From an uncultured Riemerella sp. (GTDB taxonomy: Bacteria > Bacteroidota > Bacteroidia > Flavobacteriales > Weeksellaceae): a stretch of 6,292 nucleotides of DNA. Below the pieces are notes generated by a model. It made no database searches. It saw only the letters and a list, made by a program, of their open reading frames with translations, and had not been told where the DNA came from. This document shows positions 1 through 6,292 of this stretch, piece after piece (the stretch's first letter is position 1; each line of letters opens with the position of its first letter). The stretch spans positions 1 through 6,292 of the forward strand of contig CALHQK010000032.1 of assembly GCA_938037185.1 (NCBI GenBank). The letters are read 5' to 3'. The position numbers were made by a program, and so were the translations under genes.

Positions 1-1
1 A

Positions 2-181
2 TTATTGATTGATAAATTAGGAGAAATAGAATCACTAGAAGAGATATCGGATAGGTATTCTGCTCTGACGGATAAAAGGAATACTATAAACCATGGTGGC
101 TTTACAGATAAAGATGCAAAATCTAGTAAATTTAAAGATGCATTGTCTAAAAACTATGAAGAACTCAAAAAACTATTATAA
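2..181 (+). CDS. C-terminal fragment of a HEPN-domain ribonuclease, probably a type III CRISPR accessory effector (Csx1/Csx2/Csm6-like)
   Basis: Only the last 59 codons and the TAA are in the window; the 5' end lies off the left edge. The frame encodes a charged, helical C-terminus containing DKRNTINHGGF, with Arg at 77-79 and His at 92-94. This is an R-x4-H motif, the catalytic signature of HEPN RNases, and the RN....HGG form is typical of Csx1/Csx2/Csm6-type CRISPR effectors. In those families an N-terminal CARF domain binds cyclic oligoadenylate made by Cas10 and switches on the HEPN RNase. The CARF part would be outside the window, so it is not seen. The TAA overlaps the ATG of the next gene by one base (TAATG), which implies translational coupling, and a CRISPR array follows that gene. 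The HEPN call is fairly good. The CRISPR assignment rests on context, and a toxin-type HEPN protein remains possible. Confidence 0.62.
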   Translation, partial: LLIDKLGEIESLEEISDRYSALTDKRNTINHGGFTDKDAKSSKFKDALSKNYEELKKLL

Positions 182-549
182 TGCTTCTAAATCTCTCTAA
201 CCATCCCTACAGCACTTGGCAAAAAGATCAATGCCAAGCTGCCGAAAAACTCTTTGGTAGAGTGGTAGATATGCCGTTTCCCAATGTAGACCCCTATGCA
301 GATGAAACCGAAATAATGGAGATAGCGGAAGCCTATTTCCAGAAGATACAGATAGAGTATGGCACAGGGATAGCGGCAGTGCATCTGATGGGAGAGCTGT
401 GTTTCTGCTTTGCGCTGGCTAGGTTATTACAGAGCATAGGTATAAAGGTAGTAGCCTCTACCACGGAGAGAAAAGTAATAGAGCAGGGAGAGGGTCAGAA
501 AACGGTAGTTTTCCACTTCATAAGGTTTAGGGAATATACTTCTTTGTAA
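181..549 (+). CDS. Small CRISPR-linked protein, candidate cyclic-oligoadenylate-binding or ring-nuclease-like accessory factor
   Basis: A 122-residue soluble protein with no signal peptide or membrane segment. The start is fixed by the one-base TAATG overlap with the upstream HEPN gene. The layout reads as alpha/beta: strand LLNLSNHP (2-9), W13 and a Gln-rich helix, strand and turn DMPFPNVDP (30-38), an acidic helix (41-56), strand AAVHLMGE (65-72) entering helix FCFALARLLQSIG (75-87), strand IKVVASTTER (88-97), and a final strand KTVVFHFIRFREY (107-119). A short N-terminal LNxS strand followed by a Rossmann-like core resembles the small type III accessory proteins Csx15, Csx16 and Csx20, which are reported or proposed to bind or degrade cyclic oligoadenylate. 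That resemblance comes from pattern and context, not from an alignment. Coupling to a HEPN effector fits an off-switch or ligand-handling role. HLMGE and STTER (93-97) are the best candidates for a ligand or active site. The exact family is uncertain; that the gene is real is nearly certain. Confidence 0.8.
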   Translation: MLLNLSNHPYSTWQKDQCQAAEKLFGRVVDMPFPNVDPYADETEIMEIAEAYFQKIQIEYGTGIAAVHLMGELCFCFALARLLQSIGIKVVASTTERKVIEQGEGQKTVVFHFIRFREYTSL

Positions 550-560
550 AGCCGAACCTA

Positions 561-1305
561 TATCACTCGCACCATTTAAGGAATTGAAACCGATAAGGAA
601 TAGAATAAGTAGCTCTTTCTTTCTATATCACTCGCACCAATTAAGGAATTGAAACTTGTTATTGCTGAATAATATTGTCTTTGCCATTGTATCACTCGCA
701 CCATTTAAGGAATTGAAACCTTCTTCTGAATTTGTCAAGTGATATGCTGCAAGAAATATCACTCGCACCAATTAAGGAATTGAAACCCAATTAGGCTTCC
801 AATCATCATTATACCTATCTCATATTAATCGTACCAATTAAGGAATTGAAACAGTCTCCCTGTCAATAATACAAAGTTCATGATACAATATTAATCGCAC
901 CATTTAAGGAATTGAAACTGAAACTCAGGTAGAAGAGACCAGAGTTTGGATTAATATCACTCGCACCATTTAAGGAATTGAAACCATGAATTTCTGAACA
1001 CGGAATGTTTCTGTTTTCATATCACTCGCACCATTTAAGGAATTGAAACATTTTATTCGTGCTTCGTTTTGTGAAATTCTGAATATATCACTCGCACCAT
1101 TTAAGGAATTGAAACACTTGCTTCAGAAATAAAGTATTGACTATTCTAGTATTAATCGCACCATATAAGGAATTGAAACACATATACCTCAGGGAATAGT
1201 AATTTTACAAATTCCGTATTAATCGCACCATTTAAGGAATTGAAACAGCTTTGTTTAACTGAGGTTTCGCCTTTTCTATGATATCACTCGCACCATTTAA
1301 GGAAT
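561..1305 (+). CRISPR. CRISPR array: 12 repeats of 30 nt (last one truncated), 11 spacers of 34-37 nt
   Basis: Repeat units start at 561, 626, 690, 757, 823, 889, 955, 1020, 1086, 1150, 1217 and 1282. The main unit begins TATCACTCGCACC and ends AAGGAATTGAAAC, with ATTT between. Spacer lengths in order are 35, 34, 37, 36, 36, 36, 35, 36, 34, 37 and 35. The 3' end ATTGAAAC matches the 8-nt crRNA 5' handle common in type III and I-B systems, so the crRNA strand is the plus strand. The degenerate last repeat puts the leader-distal end on the right. Variants: repeats 5, 6, 10 and 11 begin TATTAATCG; repeats 2, 4 and 5 have AATT in place of ATTT; repeat 10 has ATAT; repeat 5 also has CGTACC. The base before each repeat is A or G in all 12 cases, so a 31-nt unit is possible. 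The array starts 11 bases after the stop codon of the small cas-linked gene, with no separate leader. No spacer matches elsewhere in the window by eye; targets are unknown. Confidence 0.97.
1282..1305 (+). repeat. Truncated terminal CRISPR repeat
   Basis: The first 24 bases match the main repeat exactly, from TATCACTCGCACC to AAGGAAT. The handle bases TGAAAC are then replaced by AACATT, and no further spacer follows. A repeat decayed at its 3' end is usual at the leader-distal end, and this agrees with left-to-right transcription. It also marks the right boundary of the CRISPR locus. Confidence 0.9.
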
Positions 1306-1384
1306 AACATTTTTGTTTTGCACTTGTTTTTCTTCATTTTAAAAGGGAATGTTTTTAGGGAATTATAGATTTTTTATCAAAATA

Positions 1385-1416
1385 TTTTAATTTTTAAGAA
1401 AAACTTATTATTTTTG
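1385..1416 (+). promoter_or_regulatory. Candidate Bacteroidota-type promoter for the metalloprotease-SusC operon
   Basis: TATTTTTG at 1409-1416 fits the TAnnTTTG -7 consensus of Bacteroidota housekeeping promoters exactly. A weak -33-like element, TTTT at 1385-1388 (consensus TTTG), sits 20 bases upstream, which is the expected spacing. A start a few bases downstream would give a leader of roughly 30 nt before the ATG at 1455. The 149-bp region 1306-1454 is otherwise very AT-rich, with no gene, no convincing terminator hairpin and no Shine-Dalgarno sequence. A short direct repeat AGGGAAT occurs at 1344-1350 and 1357-1363, just upstream of the promoter; whether it is an operator is unknown. 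Confidence 0.55.
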
Positions 1417-1454
1417 CCCTTCCTTTTGAAATTTCTAACATAATCTTATTTGTA

Positions 1455-4043
1455 ATGAAGAAAATATTATTGGTTGTTTTGTTGTTTCAGTCTATGGCTG
1501 TTTTTTCTCAAGATAAAAAATCAAAGAAAAAAGATGCAGCAAAGACCGAAAACGAAGCGAAAAAAGACAGCACAGCAAGCAAAGGCAATACTGCAGCTTA
1601 TAACGATTTTATAAAAGATGCAGTTACCAAGGACGGACTTTTTAAAATCCATACCATAAAGGAGAAAATCTATTTCGAGATTCCTAATGAAGTGCTGGGA
1701 AAAGACCTGCTGATTGTCAATAAAATTTCCTCCGTTCCTGCTCAGATAAACAATGCGGGTATCAACAAGGGTATCAATTATGAAAATAAGCTCATCCGTT
1801 TCTACAAGGATGTGAAAAATAATAAGGTGTGGGCGAAGACCTTTGACCCGAAAATCAGCGTAAATAGGAAAGATAATATCGCCCTCTCCGTGCGGGACAA
1901 CTATGTAGAGTCCATCATAGAAGGTTTTGAGATAAAAACCTACGGAAAAGACTCTGCTGTAGTGGTGCAGGTGAATAATGTTTTCAATGGAACTTCCAAG
2001 AGTTTTAATAACCTTTTTGATAACATCGGTATGGGCGGTTCGGTCAGAACCAAAGATTCTTATATAGAAGAGGTGAAGAGCTTCCCGCAGAATGTCGTGA
2101 TAAAATCCCAGCTTACGACCCAAGTTTCCGAAGGTAAAACCACTGCAGAAAAAGCTGACCTTACGGTAGGAACGACCACGAATATCGTTCTCCTTCCAGA
2201 GCCTATGGTAGGGCGTTTTTCGGATGATAGAGTAGGATACTTTACCACTCCGAAGGTTTATTTCTCGGATAAACAACAGAGAGTAGATAACAAGGAACTC
2301 ATCACACGCTGGCGCCTAGAACCTAAGGAACAGGAAGTAGGAAAATACCTGTCAGGACAGCTGGTAGAGCCTAAAAAACCGATAGTCTATTATATAGACC
2401 CAGCAACGCCCAAACAGTGGCAGCAGGCGATAATAGATGGCGTTCATGACTGGAACAAAGCTTTTGAAAAGGCAGGTTTTAAAAATGTAATCAGCGCAAG
2501 ACTTCCAGACCCAGAGGATAAAGAATTTGATGTAGATGATGTGCGGTATTCGGTAATTACCTACGCTGCATCTTCTATGGCAAATGCCATGGGACCTTCT
2601 GTGGTAGACCCTCGTACGGGAGAAATTCTAGAATCGGATATCATCTGGTGGCATAATGTGATGACGCTTCTTCACTCATGGATGCGCGTGCAGACAGGCA
2701 TCATAGACCCAGAGGCGAGAGGAAATGTTTTCCCAGATGCTAAAATGGCAAATGCTATCCGTTTCGTTTCATCTCATGAAGTGGGACATACATTTGGGCT
2801 AAGGCACAATATGGGTTCATCTTTTGCGTATTCCGTAGAGGATTTGAGAAAGCCAGATTTTACCGAAAAAATGGGCGGAACGGCGCCTTCTATTATGGAT
2901 TATGCGAGGTTTAACTATGTTGCACAGGAAGGCGATGGCGTGAAGCAGATCACTCCTAAAATAGGCGTTTATGATGAATTTGCAATCAATTTCGGATACC
3001 GCTGGACAGGGAAATCCAGCCCAGAGGAGGAACTAAGCATTACTAAATCTTGGATAGATAAACACGATGGTGATCCGAAGTATTTCTACGGAGAGCAGCA
3101 GTCCGAAACCATAGACCCGCGTTCACAATCCGAGGATTTAGGGAATAATGCCATGAAAGCAGGAGAGTACGGAATTATCAACCTTAAAAAAACAATTCCA
3201 AATATCATAGAATGGAGTACGAAAAACGGCGAAACCTATGAAGAGGCGAAAGCGTTTTATAATCAGGTGATTAACCAGTGGTATGTCTATAATACGCATA
3301 CTTTGGCGAACATCGGTGGGTTTTATCTCACGCCTTTGGTAAAAGGTAATAAAATGAAATCCTACATACCTGTTCCTTATCAAACGCAAAAAGAGGCGCT
3401 GAACTTCCTTAAAAAGAATATTCTCACCCTGCCGAAATGGTTGTTTATCAATTCGTTAAAAGATGTACTAAAACCTACCAAAAATACACCAGCAGGAGCA
3501 GTAGAGCAGTCGCCGTATAATATTTTCAGAGAGAGACAGGCCGCTATTTTGTATAATCTGATGCATGATGAAAGGCTTTTGAGACTTTTGGAAGCGGAAT
3601 TCCTGCACACAGAAGGAAACGAAAAGATAATGACTGTAGCGGAGCTTTTCGATGATTTGAGGAAATTTATCTTTGATAAATCTTTGAAAAACAAGAGCTT
3701 GACTATCGCTGAAAGAATGACGCAGAAAAACTATGTAGATGCGCTTATCATAGATGTAGGGCGTATTTATGAAAAAACAGAAAAAGGGATTTTTGGCAAG
3801 ATGCCTATGATTTGTGATTATGCGCACCATAATTTGGAGGACAAACACAGCATAGATGAGCAGAAACTGACAATGTATTTCAGTGGAATGAAGCGCCTTT
3901 CGGAGGTGGGTTCCGCAAAGAGAGCAGAGCTGATTAAAGTAAAGAAAATCATCCTCGTAGCAAAAAATACAGCAGATGAAGCGACTAGAAATCACTACGA
4001 AGATATGTTGATAAGACTAAATAGAGCATTAGGAGAAAAATAA
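1455..4043 (+). CDS. Exported zinc-dependent metalloprotease (DUF5118/DUF5117/Met-zincin family)
   Basis: An 862-residue protein, a usual length for this family. Residues 1-18 form a Sec signal peptide (MKKILLVVLLFQSMAVFS, then Q19) with no lipobox Cys, so it should be released to the periplasm or beyond. A Lys-rich linker follows (about 20-45). Residues 49-96 (KDGLFKIH, IPNEVLGKDLLIVNKIS) look like DUF5118. The next roughly 200 residues, rich in beta strands, correspond to DUF5117. YYIDPATPKQW (312-322) and the DGVHDWNKAFEKAGF helix (328-342) lead into the catalytic domain. GPSVVDPRTGEI (380-391) precedes the extended zinc motif HEVGHTFGLRH: zinc ligands H441, H445 and H451, catalytic E442. 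A Met-turn SIMDY (M481) lies 30 residues on, as in metzincins. All key residues are intact, so it should be active. No type IX secretion C-terminal domain is apparent. The substrate is unknown. It heads an operon with the SusC-like transporter 19 bases downstream, which suggests it trims a protein or peptide that is then imported. The ATG at 1455 is supported by the signal peptide; there is no Shine-Dalgarno, as is normal in this phylum. Confidence 0.95.
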   Translation: MKKILLVVLLFQSMAVFSQDKKSKKKDAAKTENEAKKDSTASKGNTAAYNDFIKDAVTKDGLFKIHTIKEKIYFEIPNEVLGKDLLIVNKISSVPAQINNAGINKGINYENKLIRFYKDVKNNKVWAKTFDPKISVNRKDNIALSVRDNYVESIIEGFEIKTYGKDSAVVVQVNNVFNGTSKSFNNLFDNIGMGGSVRTKDSYIEEVKSFPQNVVIKSQLTTQVSEGKTTAEKADLTVGTTTNIVLLPEPMVGRFSDDRVGYFTTPKVYFSDKQQRVDNKELITRWRLEPKEQEVGKYLSGQLVEPKKPIVYYIDPATPKQWQQAIIDGVHDWNKAFEKAGFKNVISARLPDPEDKEFDVDDVRYSVITYAASSMANAMGPSVVDPRTGEILESDIIWWHNVMTLLHSWMRVQTGIIDPEARGNVFPDAKMANAIRFVSSHEVGHTFGLRHNMGSSFAYSVEDLRKPDFTEKMGGTAPSIMDYARFNYVAQEGDGVKQITPKIGVYDEFAINFGYRWTGKSSPEEELSITKSWIDKHDGDPKYFYGEQQSETIDPRSQSEDLGNNAMKAGEYGIINLKKTIPNIIEWSTKNGETYEEAKAFYNQVINQWYVYNTHTLANIGGFYLTPLVKGNKMKSYIPVPYQTQKEALNFLKKNILTLPKWLFINSLKDVLKPTKNTPAGAVEQSPYNIFRERQAAILYNLMHDERLLRLLEAEFLHTEGNEKIMTVAELFDDLRKFIFDKSLKNKSLTIAERMTQKNYVDALIIDVGRIYEKTEKGIFGKMPMICDYAHHNLEDKHSIDEQKLTMYFSGMKRLSEVGSAKRAELIKVKKIILVAKNTADEATRNHYEDMLIRLNRALGEK

Positions 4044-4062
4044 TAAAATTTACAAACTAAAA

Positions 4063-6292
4063 ATGAGGAGAGCGAAATTTTTGTTGGGTCTTTTACCGAG
4101 TGTTCTCTGGGCGCAGAATACGCCTGTAGACACCATTAAAACTAAGACCAAGGAGATAGATGAGGTCATCATCACAGGTTTCCAAAAGATAGAAAAAAGT
4201 AAAATCACATCTTCTGTGGATGTGGTGAAAATGAAAGATATAGAGCAAAAGGCGGTAGCATCCATAGACCAGATGCTACAGGGGAGAGTGCCAGGTTTGC
4301 TCGTTACGCCAGCATCAGGAACGCCAGGGCAGATTGCACCTATCAGACTTAGGGGAACGGCTTCACTTTCGGGACCTACTGACCCACTATGGGTTATAGA
4401 TGGAATGCCTCTGGAAATGGGCGATGCACCTAAATATGATGCAGGAAAGGACATCAACGAACTTAAAAATTACTCTATCGCAGGGTTTAACCCAGAAGAT
4501 ATAGAGTCCATCACAGTGTTGAAAGATGCTTCGGCTACGGCAATTTATGGAGCGAGAGCAGCGAATGGGGTGATTTTGGTGACGACCAAAAGCGGGAAAA
4601 AAGGGCGAATGAATGTTAATTTCTCAGCGAGTACATTTGTCAATTTAAGACCGAATTTTTCTAAACTTAATTTGATGAATTCCAATCAAAAAGTAGATTG
4701 GGAACTGATGATGGCATCTCGTTCGGATTTAGACAATTATAGAAGGGACAATGGAGCAGTTGCAAGAATATTATTGGCAAATGGCGATTGGAATTTATTC
4801 CGTAGCAGTGGTTTTTCCGCGATTAGTGAGGCTTCAAAAAGGCAAATCAATGAATTGAGAGGAATTAACACCAACTGGGGAAATCTACTCTACAGAACTG
4901 CGATAAACAAGCAGTATTCCGTGAGCCTTTCTGGTGGATTGGATAATTATGCTTATTACGCCTCATTAGGATACTATGATGAGCAGTCTACGGTGATAGG
5001 TTCTGGTTTTGAGAGACTTAACCTTACTTTTAAGAATGATTTTAAAATCAATAATAAAATAAAAGTAGGTTTGTCCATATTCGGAACAAATACTAAGCAG
5101 TCTTCTTTCTTGTCTGATGCTTCGGGGAATATCACGCCGACTTACTATTCCAGAAGTGCAAATCCTTATCTAAGACCAAAGGATGCAAATGGCAACTATG
5201 TCTATGACCCAAATGTGAACTACATGGACGGAGACGCCAGAATTCCGTATAACTACATGGAGGAAAAGAACAATACGAGGTATGATTTGAACACAAAATC
5301 GCTTCGTGGTATTTTGAATTTGGATTATAAAATATTCAAATTCTTGGAGTTTCGTTCTCAGTTGGGCATCCAGTATGAAAACCAAAAAACGGAAAAGTAT
5401 GCCACAGAGCAGACTTATTTCCTTAGAAAAAGAAGAGATGCTTCTAAGAGAATTGTCGGAGGAAACACAATTTATATAATCCCAAAAGGCGATTATTACA
5501 ACATTTCTAACGGGAATAGTTTTGAATATAATTTTAAAAATATCTTAGAATTTAGCAAAAAGATAAACCGACATGATGTCAATCTCCTTGTAGGTTCAGA
5601 AATAAGAGAAACTAAATATAGAAATGTGACCAGCCAAATGTACGGCTACAACCCAAGACAGAAAACATCCATCCCTCTAAATATCCCAAATAGAGATATA
5701 AGAAATGCAAACTACCTTCCTGTGGTAGATACCGATGTTTCTAATGCTTATGCATCTTTCTTTGGGACAGCCTCTTATACTTTTGCTAATAGATATACAT
5801 TCTTCGGAAGTGTGAGATATGATGGGACAAACTTCTTTGGAGCGGAAACCAATAAACGCTGGAATCCTATCTGGGCGGCATCTGTAGCATGGAATGTGAA
5901 AAATGAGAACTTCTTGAAGGATAATAAAACCATCAGTATGTTCAAAATTCGTAGTTCCTACGGACTTCAGGGGAATATAGACCGAAATACTTCGCCTTTC
6001 TTCACAGGAAAATACGAAATAGCGAAAATCCTCAACCAGACAGAAAACACCATCAATGATGCAGGTGCGCCGAATCCATTGTTAAGATGGGAAAAAACCA
6101 GAACTGTAGATGTGGGATTGGATTTTGGATTGTTTAATAATAGAATTAATTTCAACCTTGACTTCTATCACAGAAAAGGAACAGACCTTTTGGGAGTGAA
6201 ACAACTTCCACAAGAAACAGGATTTAACCAAGTGAATGTAAACTGGGCGGAAGTTACCAATAAAGGTTTTGAGTTTTCTCTTTCTACGATAA
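4063..6292 (+). CDS. SusC/RagA-family TonB-linked outer-membrane transporter, partial (3' end outside window)
   Basis: The frame is open for 743 codons and runs off the right edge; family members are about 1000 residues, so roughly a quarter is missing. Residues 1-17 are a signal peptide (LLGLLPSVLWA, then Q18). A TonB-box-like segment EIDEVIITGF (31-40) follows at once. The plug domain runs from about 50 to 180 and holds QGRVPGL, LRGTASLSG, DPLWVIDGMPL and LKDASATAIYGARAANGVILVTTKSG (153-178), the hallmark block of SusC/RagA proteins. The barrel shows typical pieces: VRYDGTNFFG, KRWNPIWAASVAWN, PNPLLRWEKTRTVDVGLDFG and NWAEVTNKGFEFSLST. The protein imports oligosaccharides, peptides or similar ligands across the outer membrane, powered by TonB-ExbBD, normally with a SusD lipoprotein lid. 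Unlike many SusC proteins it has no N-terminal carboxypeptidase-regulatory-like domain between signal peptide and TonB box. It starts 19 bases after the protease stop with no promoter between them, so co-transcription is likely. The ligand cannot be told from sequence. Confidence 0.95.
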   Translation, partial: MRRAKFLLGLLPSVLWAQNTPVDTIKTKTKEIDEVIITGFQKIEKSKITSSVDVVKMKDIEQKAVASIDQMLQGRVPGLLVTPASGTPGQIAPIRLRGTASLSGPTDPLWVIDGMPLEMGDAPKYDAGKDINELKNYSIAGFNPEDIESITVLKDASATAIYGARAANGVILVTTKSGKKGRMNVNFSASTFVNLRPNFSKLNLMNSNQKVDWELMMASRSDLDNYRRDNGAVARILLANGDWNLFRSSGFSAISEASKRQINELRGINTNWGNLLYRTAINKQYSVSLSGGLDNYAYYASLGYYDEQSTVIGSGFERLNLTFKNDFKINNKIKVGLSIFGTNTKQSSFLSDASGNITPTYYSRSANPYLRPKDANGNYVYDPNVNYMDGDARIPYNYMEEKNNTRYDLNTKSLRGILNLDYKIFKFLEFRSQLGIQYENQKTEKYATEQTYFLRKRRDASKRIVGGNTIYIIPKGDYYNISNGNSFEYNFKNILEFSKKINRHDVNLLVGSEIRETKYRNVTSQMYGYNPRQKTSIPLNIPNRDIRNANYLPVVDTDVSNAYASFFGTASYTFANRYTFFGSVRYDGTNFFGAETNKRWNPIWAASVAWNVKNENFLKDNKTISMFKIRSSYGLQGNIDRNTSPFFTGKYEIAKILNQTENTINDAGAPNPLLRWEKTRTVDVGLDFGLFNNRINFNLDFYHRKGTDLLGVKQLPQETGFNQVNVNWAEVTNKGFEFSLSTI

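Noticed and set aside
187..384. A 65-codon minus-strand open frame opposite the small CRISPR-linked gene
   Set aside because: The plus-strand gene is fixed by the overlap with the upstream stop codon and by its coherent alpha/beta pattern; the minus frame shows nothing recognisable.
506..513. TAGTTTTC inside the small gene as a -7 element driving the array
   Set aside because: It misses the final G of TAnnTTTG and has no clear -33 partner; it is too weak to list as a promoter, though it shows where an internal promoter could be sought.
913..924. Tandem TGAAAC TGAAAC at the junction of repeat 6 and spacer 6
   Set aside because: The spacer has the normal length of 36, so the second copy is most likely just the chance start of the spacer.
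561..1305. Type II-C (Cas9) array, common in Flavobacteriia
   Set aside because: The repeats are 30 nt with an ATTGAAAC tail and the spacers are 34-37 nt, unlike typical II-C repeats of about 36 nt or longer with 30-nt spacers. The adjacent HEPN motif gene fits type III, and no tracrRNA-like anti-repeat was seen.
1306..1454. AT-rich region right of the array considered as the CRISPR leader, with the array read leftward
   Set aside because: The ATTGAAAC handle end and the truncated right-hand repeat both argue for rightward transcription, and the region holds a TAnnTTTG promoter pointing to the protease instead.
1521..2276. A long minus-strand open frame (251 codons) antisense to the metalloprotease
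   Set aside because: It lies wholly inside a well-supported gene with family motifs in the plus frame. Its translation has no recognisable domain, and its composition (rich in F, I, H, Y) is that of a shadow frame.
3468..3995. A 175-codon minus-strand open frame, plus an overlapping one at 3380-3694
   Set aside because: Both are antisense to the metalloprotease C-terminal region, with no domain, promoter or spacing that suggests real genes.
4050..4457. A 135-codon minus-strand open frame over the start of the transporter gene
   Set aside because: The plus strand encodes the signal peptide, TonB box and plug of a SusC protein here, so the minus frame is a shadow.

Overview
The window looks like a chromosomal piece of a low-GC member of the Bacteroidota, probably class Flavobacteriia and perhaps the Weeksellaceae/Chryseobacterium side. 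The reasons are a SusC/RagA-type TonB-linked outer-membrane protein, a Met-zincin metalloprotease of a family common in Bacteroidota, a TAnnTTTG-type -7 promoter element, and start codons without Shine-Dalgarno sequences. The genus is inferred and cannot be fixed from this sequence.

Left part (1-1305): the tail of a probable type III CRISPR-Cas accessory cassette followed by its array. The first 181 bases are the last 59 codons of a protein with an R-x4-H (RNTINH) HEPN ribonuclease motif, as in Csx1/Csx2/Csm6-like effectors. Its TAA overlaps by one base the ATG of a small 122-residue protein. That protein has a compact alpha/beta layout and conserved-looking motifs (DMPFPNVDP, HLMGE, STTER, FREY). 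It is a candidate cyclic-oligoadenylate-binding or ring-nuclease-like partner of the HEPN protein. Only 11 bases after its stop codon a CRISPR array begins: 12 repeats of 30 nt ending in ATTGAAAC, with 11 spacers of 34-37 nt. The last repeat is broken at its 3' end. There is no room for a normal leader, so the array is probably transcribed as the 3' tail of the cas operon or from a promoter inside the small gene. No interference-complex or adaptation gene lies in the window; they would have to be further left.

Right part (1306-6292): a 149-bp AT-rich intergenic region carries a plausible Bacteroidota promoter. Behind it is an apparent two-gene operon unrelated to CRISPR. The first gene is an 862-residue exported zinc metalloprotease (DUF5118/DUF5117/Met-zincin type, HEVGHTFGLRH). 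Nineteen bases later comes a SusC/RagA TonB-dependent transporter that runs off the right edge after 743 codons. Together they suggest cleavage of a proteinaceous or conjugated substrate outside the inner membrane with uptake of the product across the outer membrane. The partner SusD lipoprotein would be expected just beyond the right edge.

The part most worth following up is the coupled HEPN protein plus small-protein pair and the leaderless, two-dialect array welded to it.
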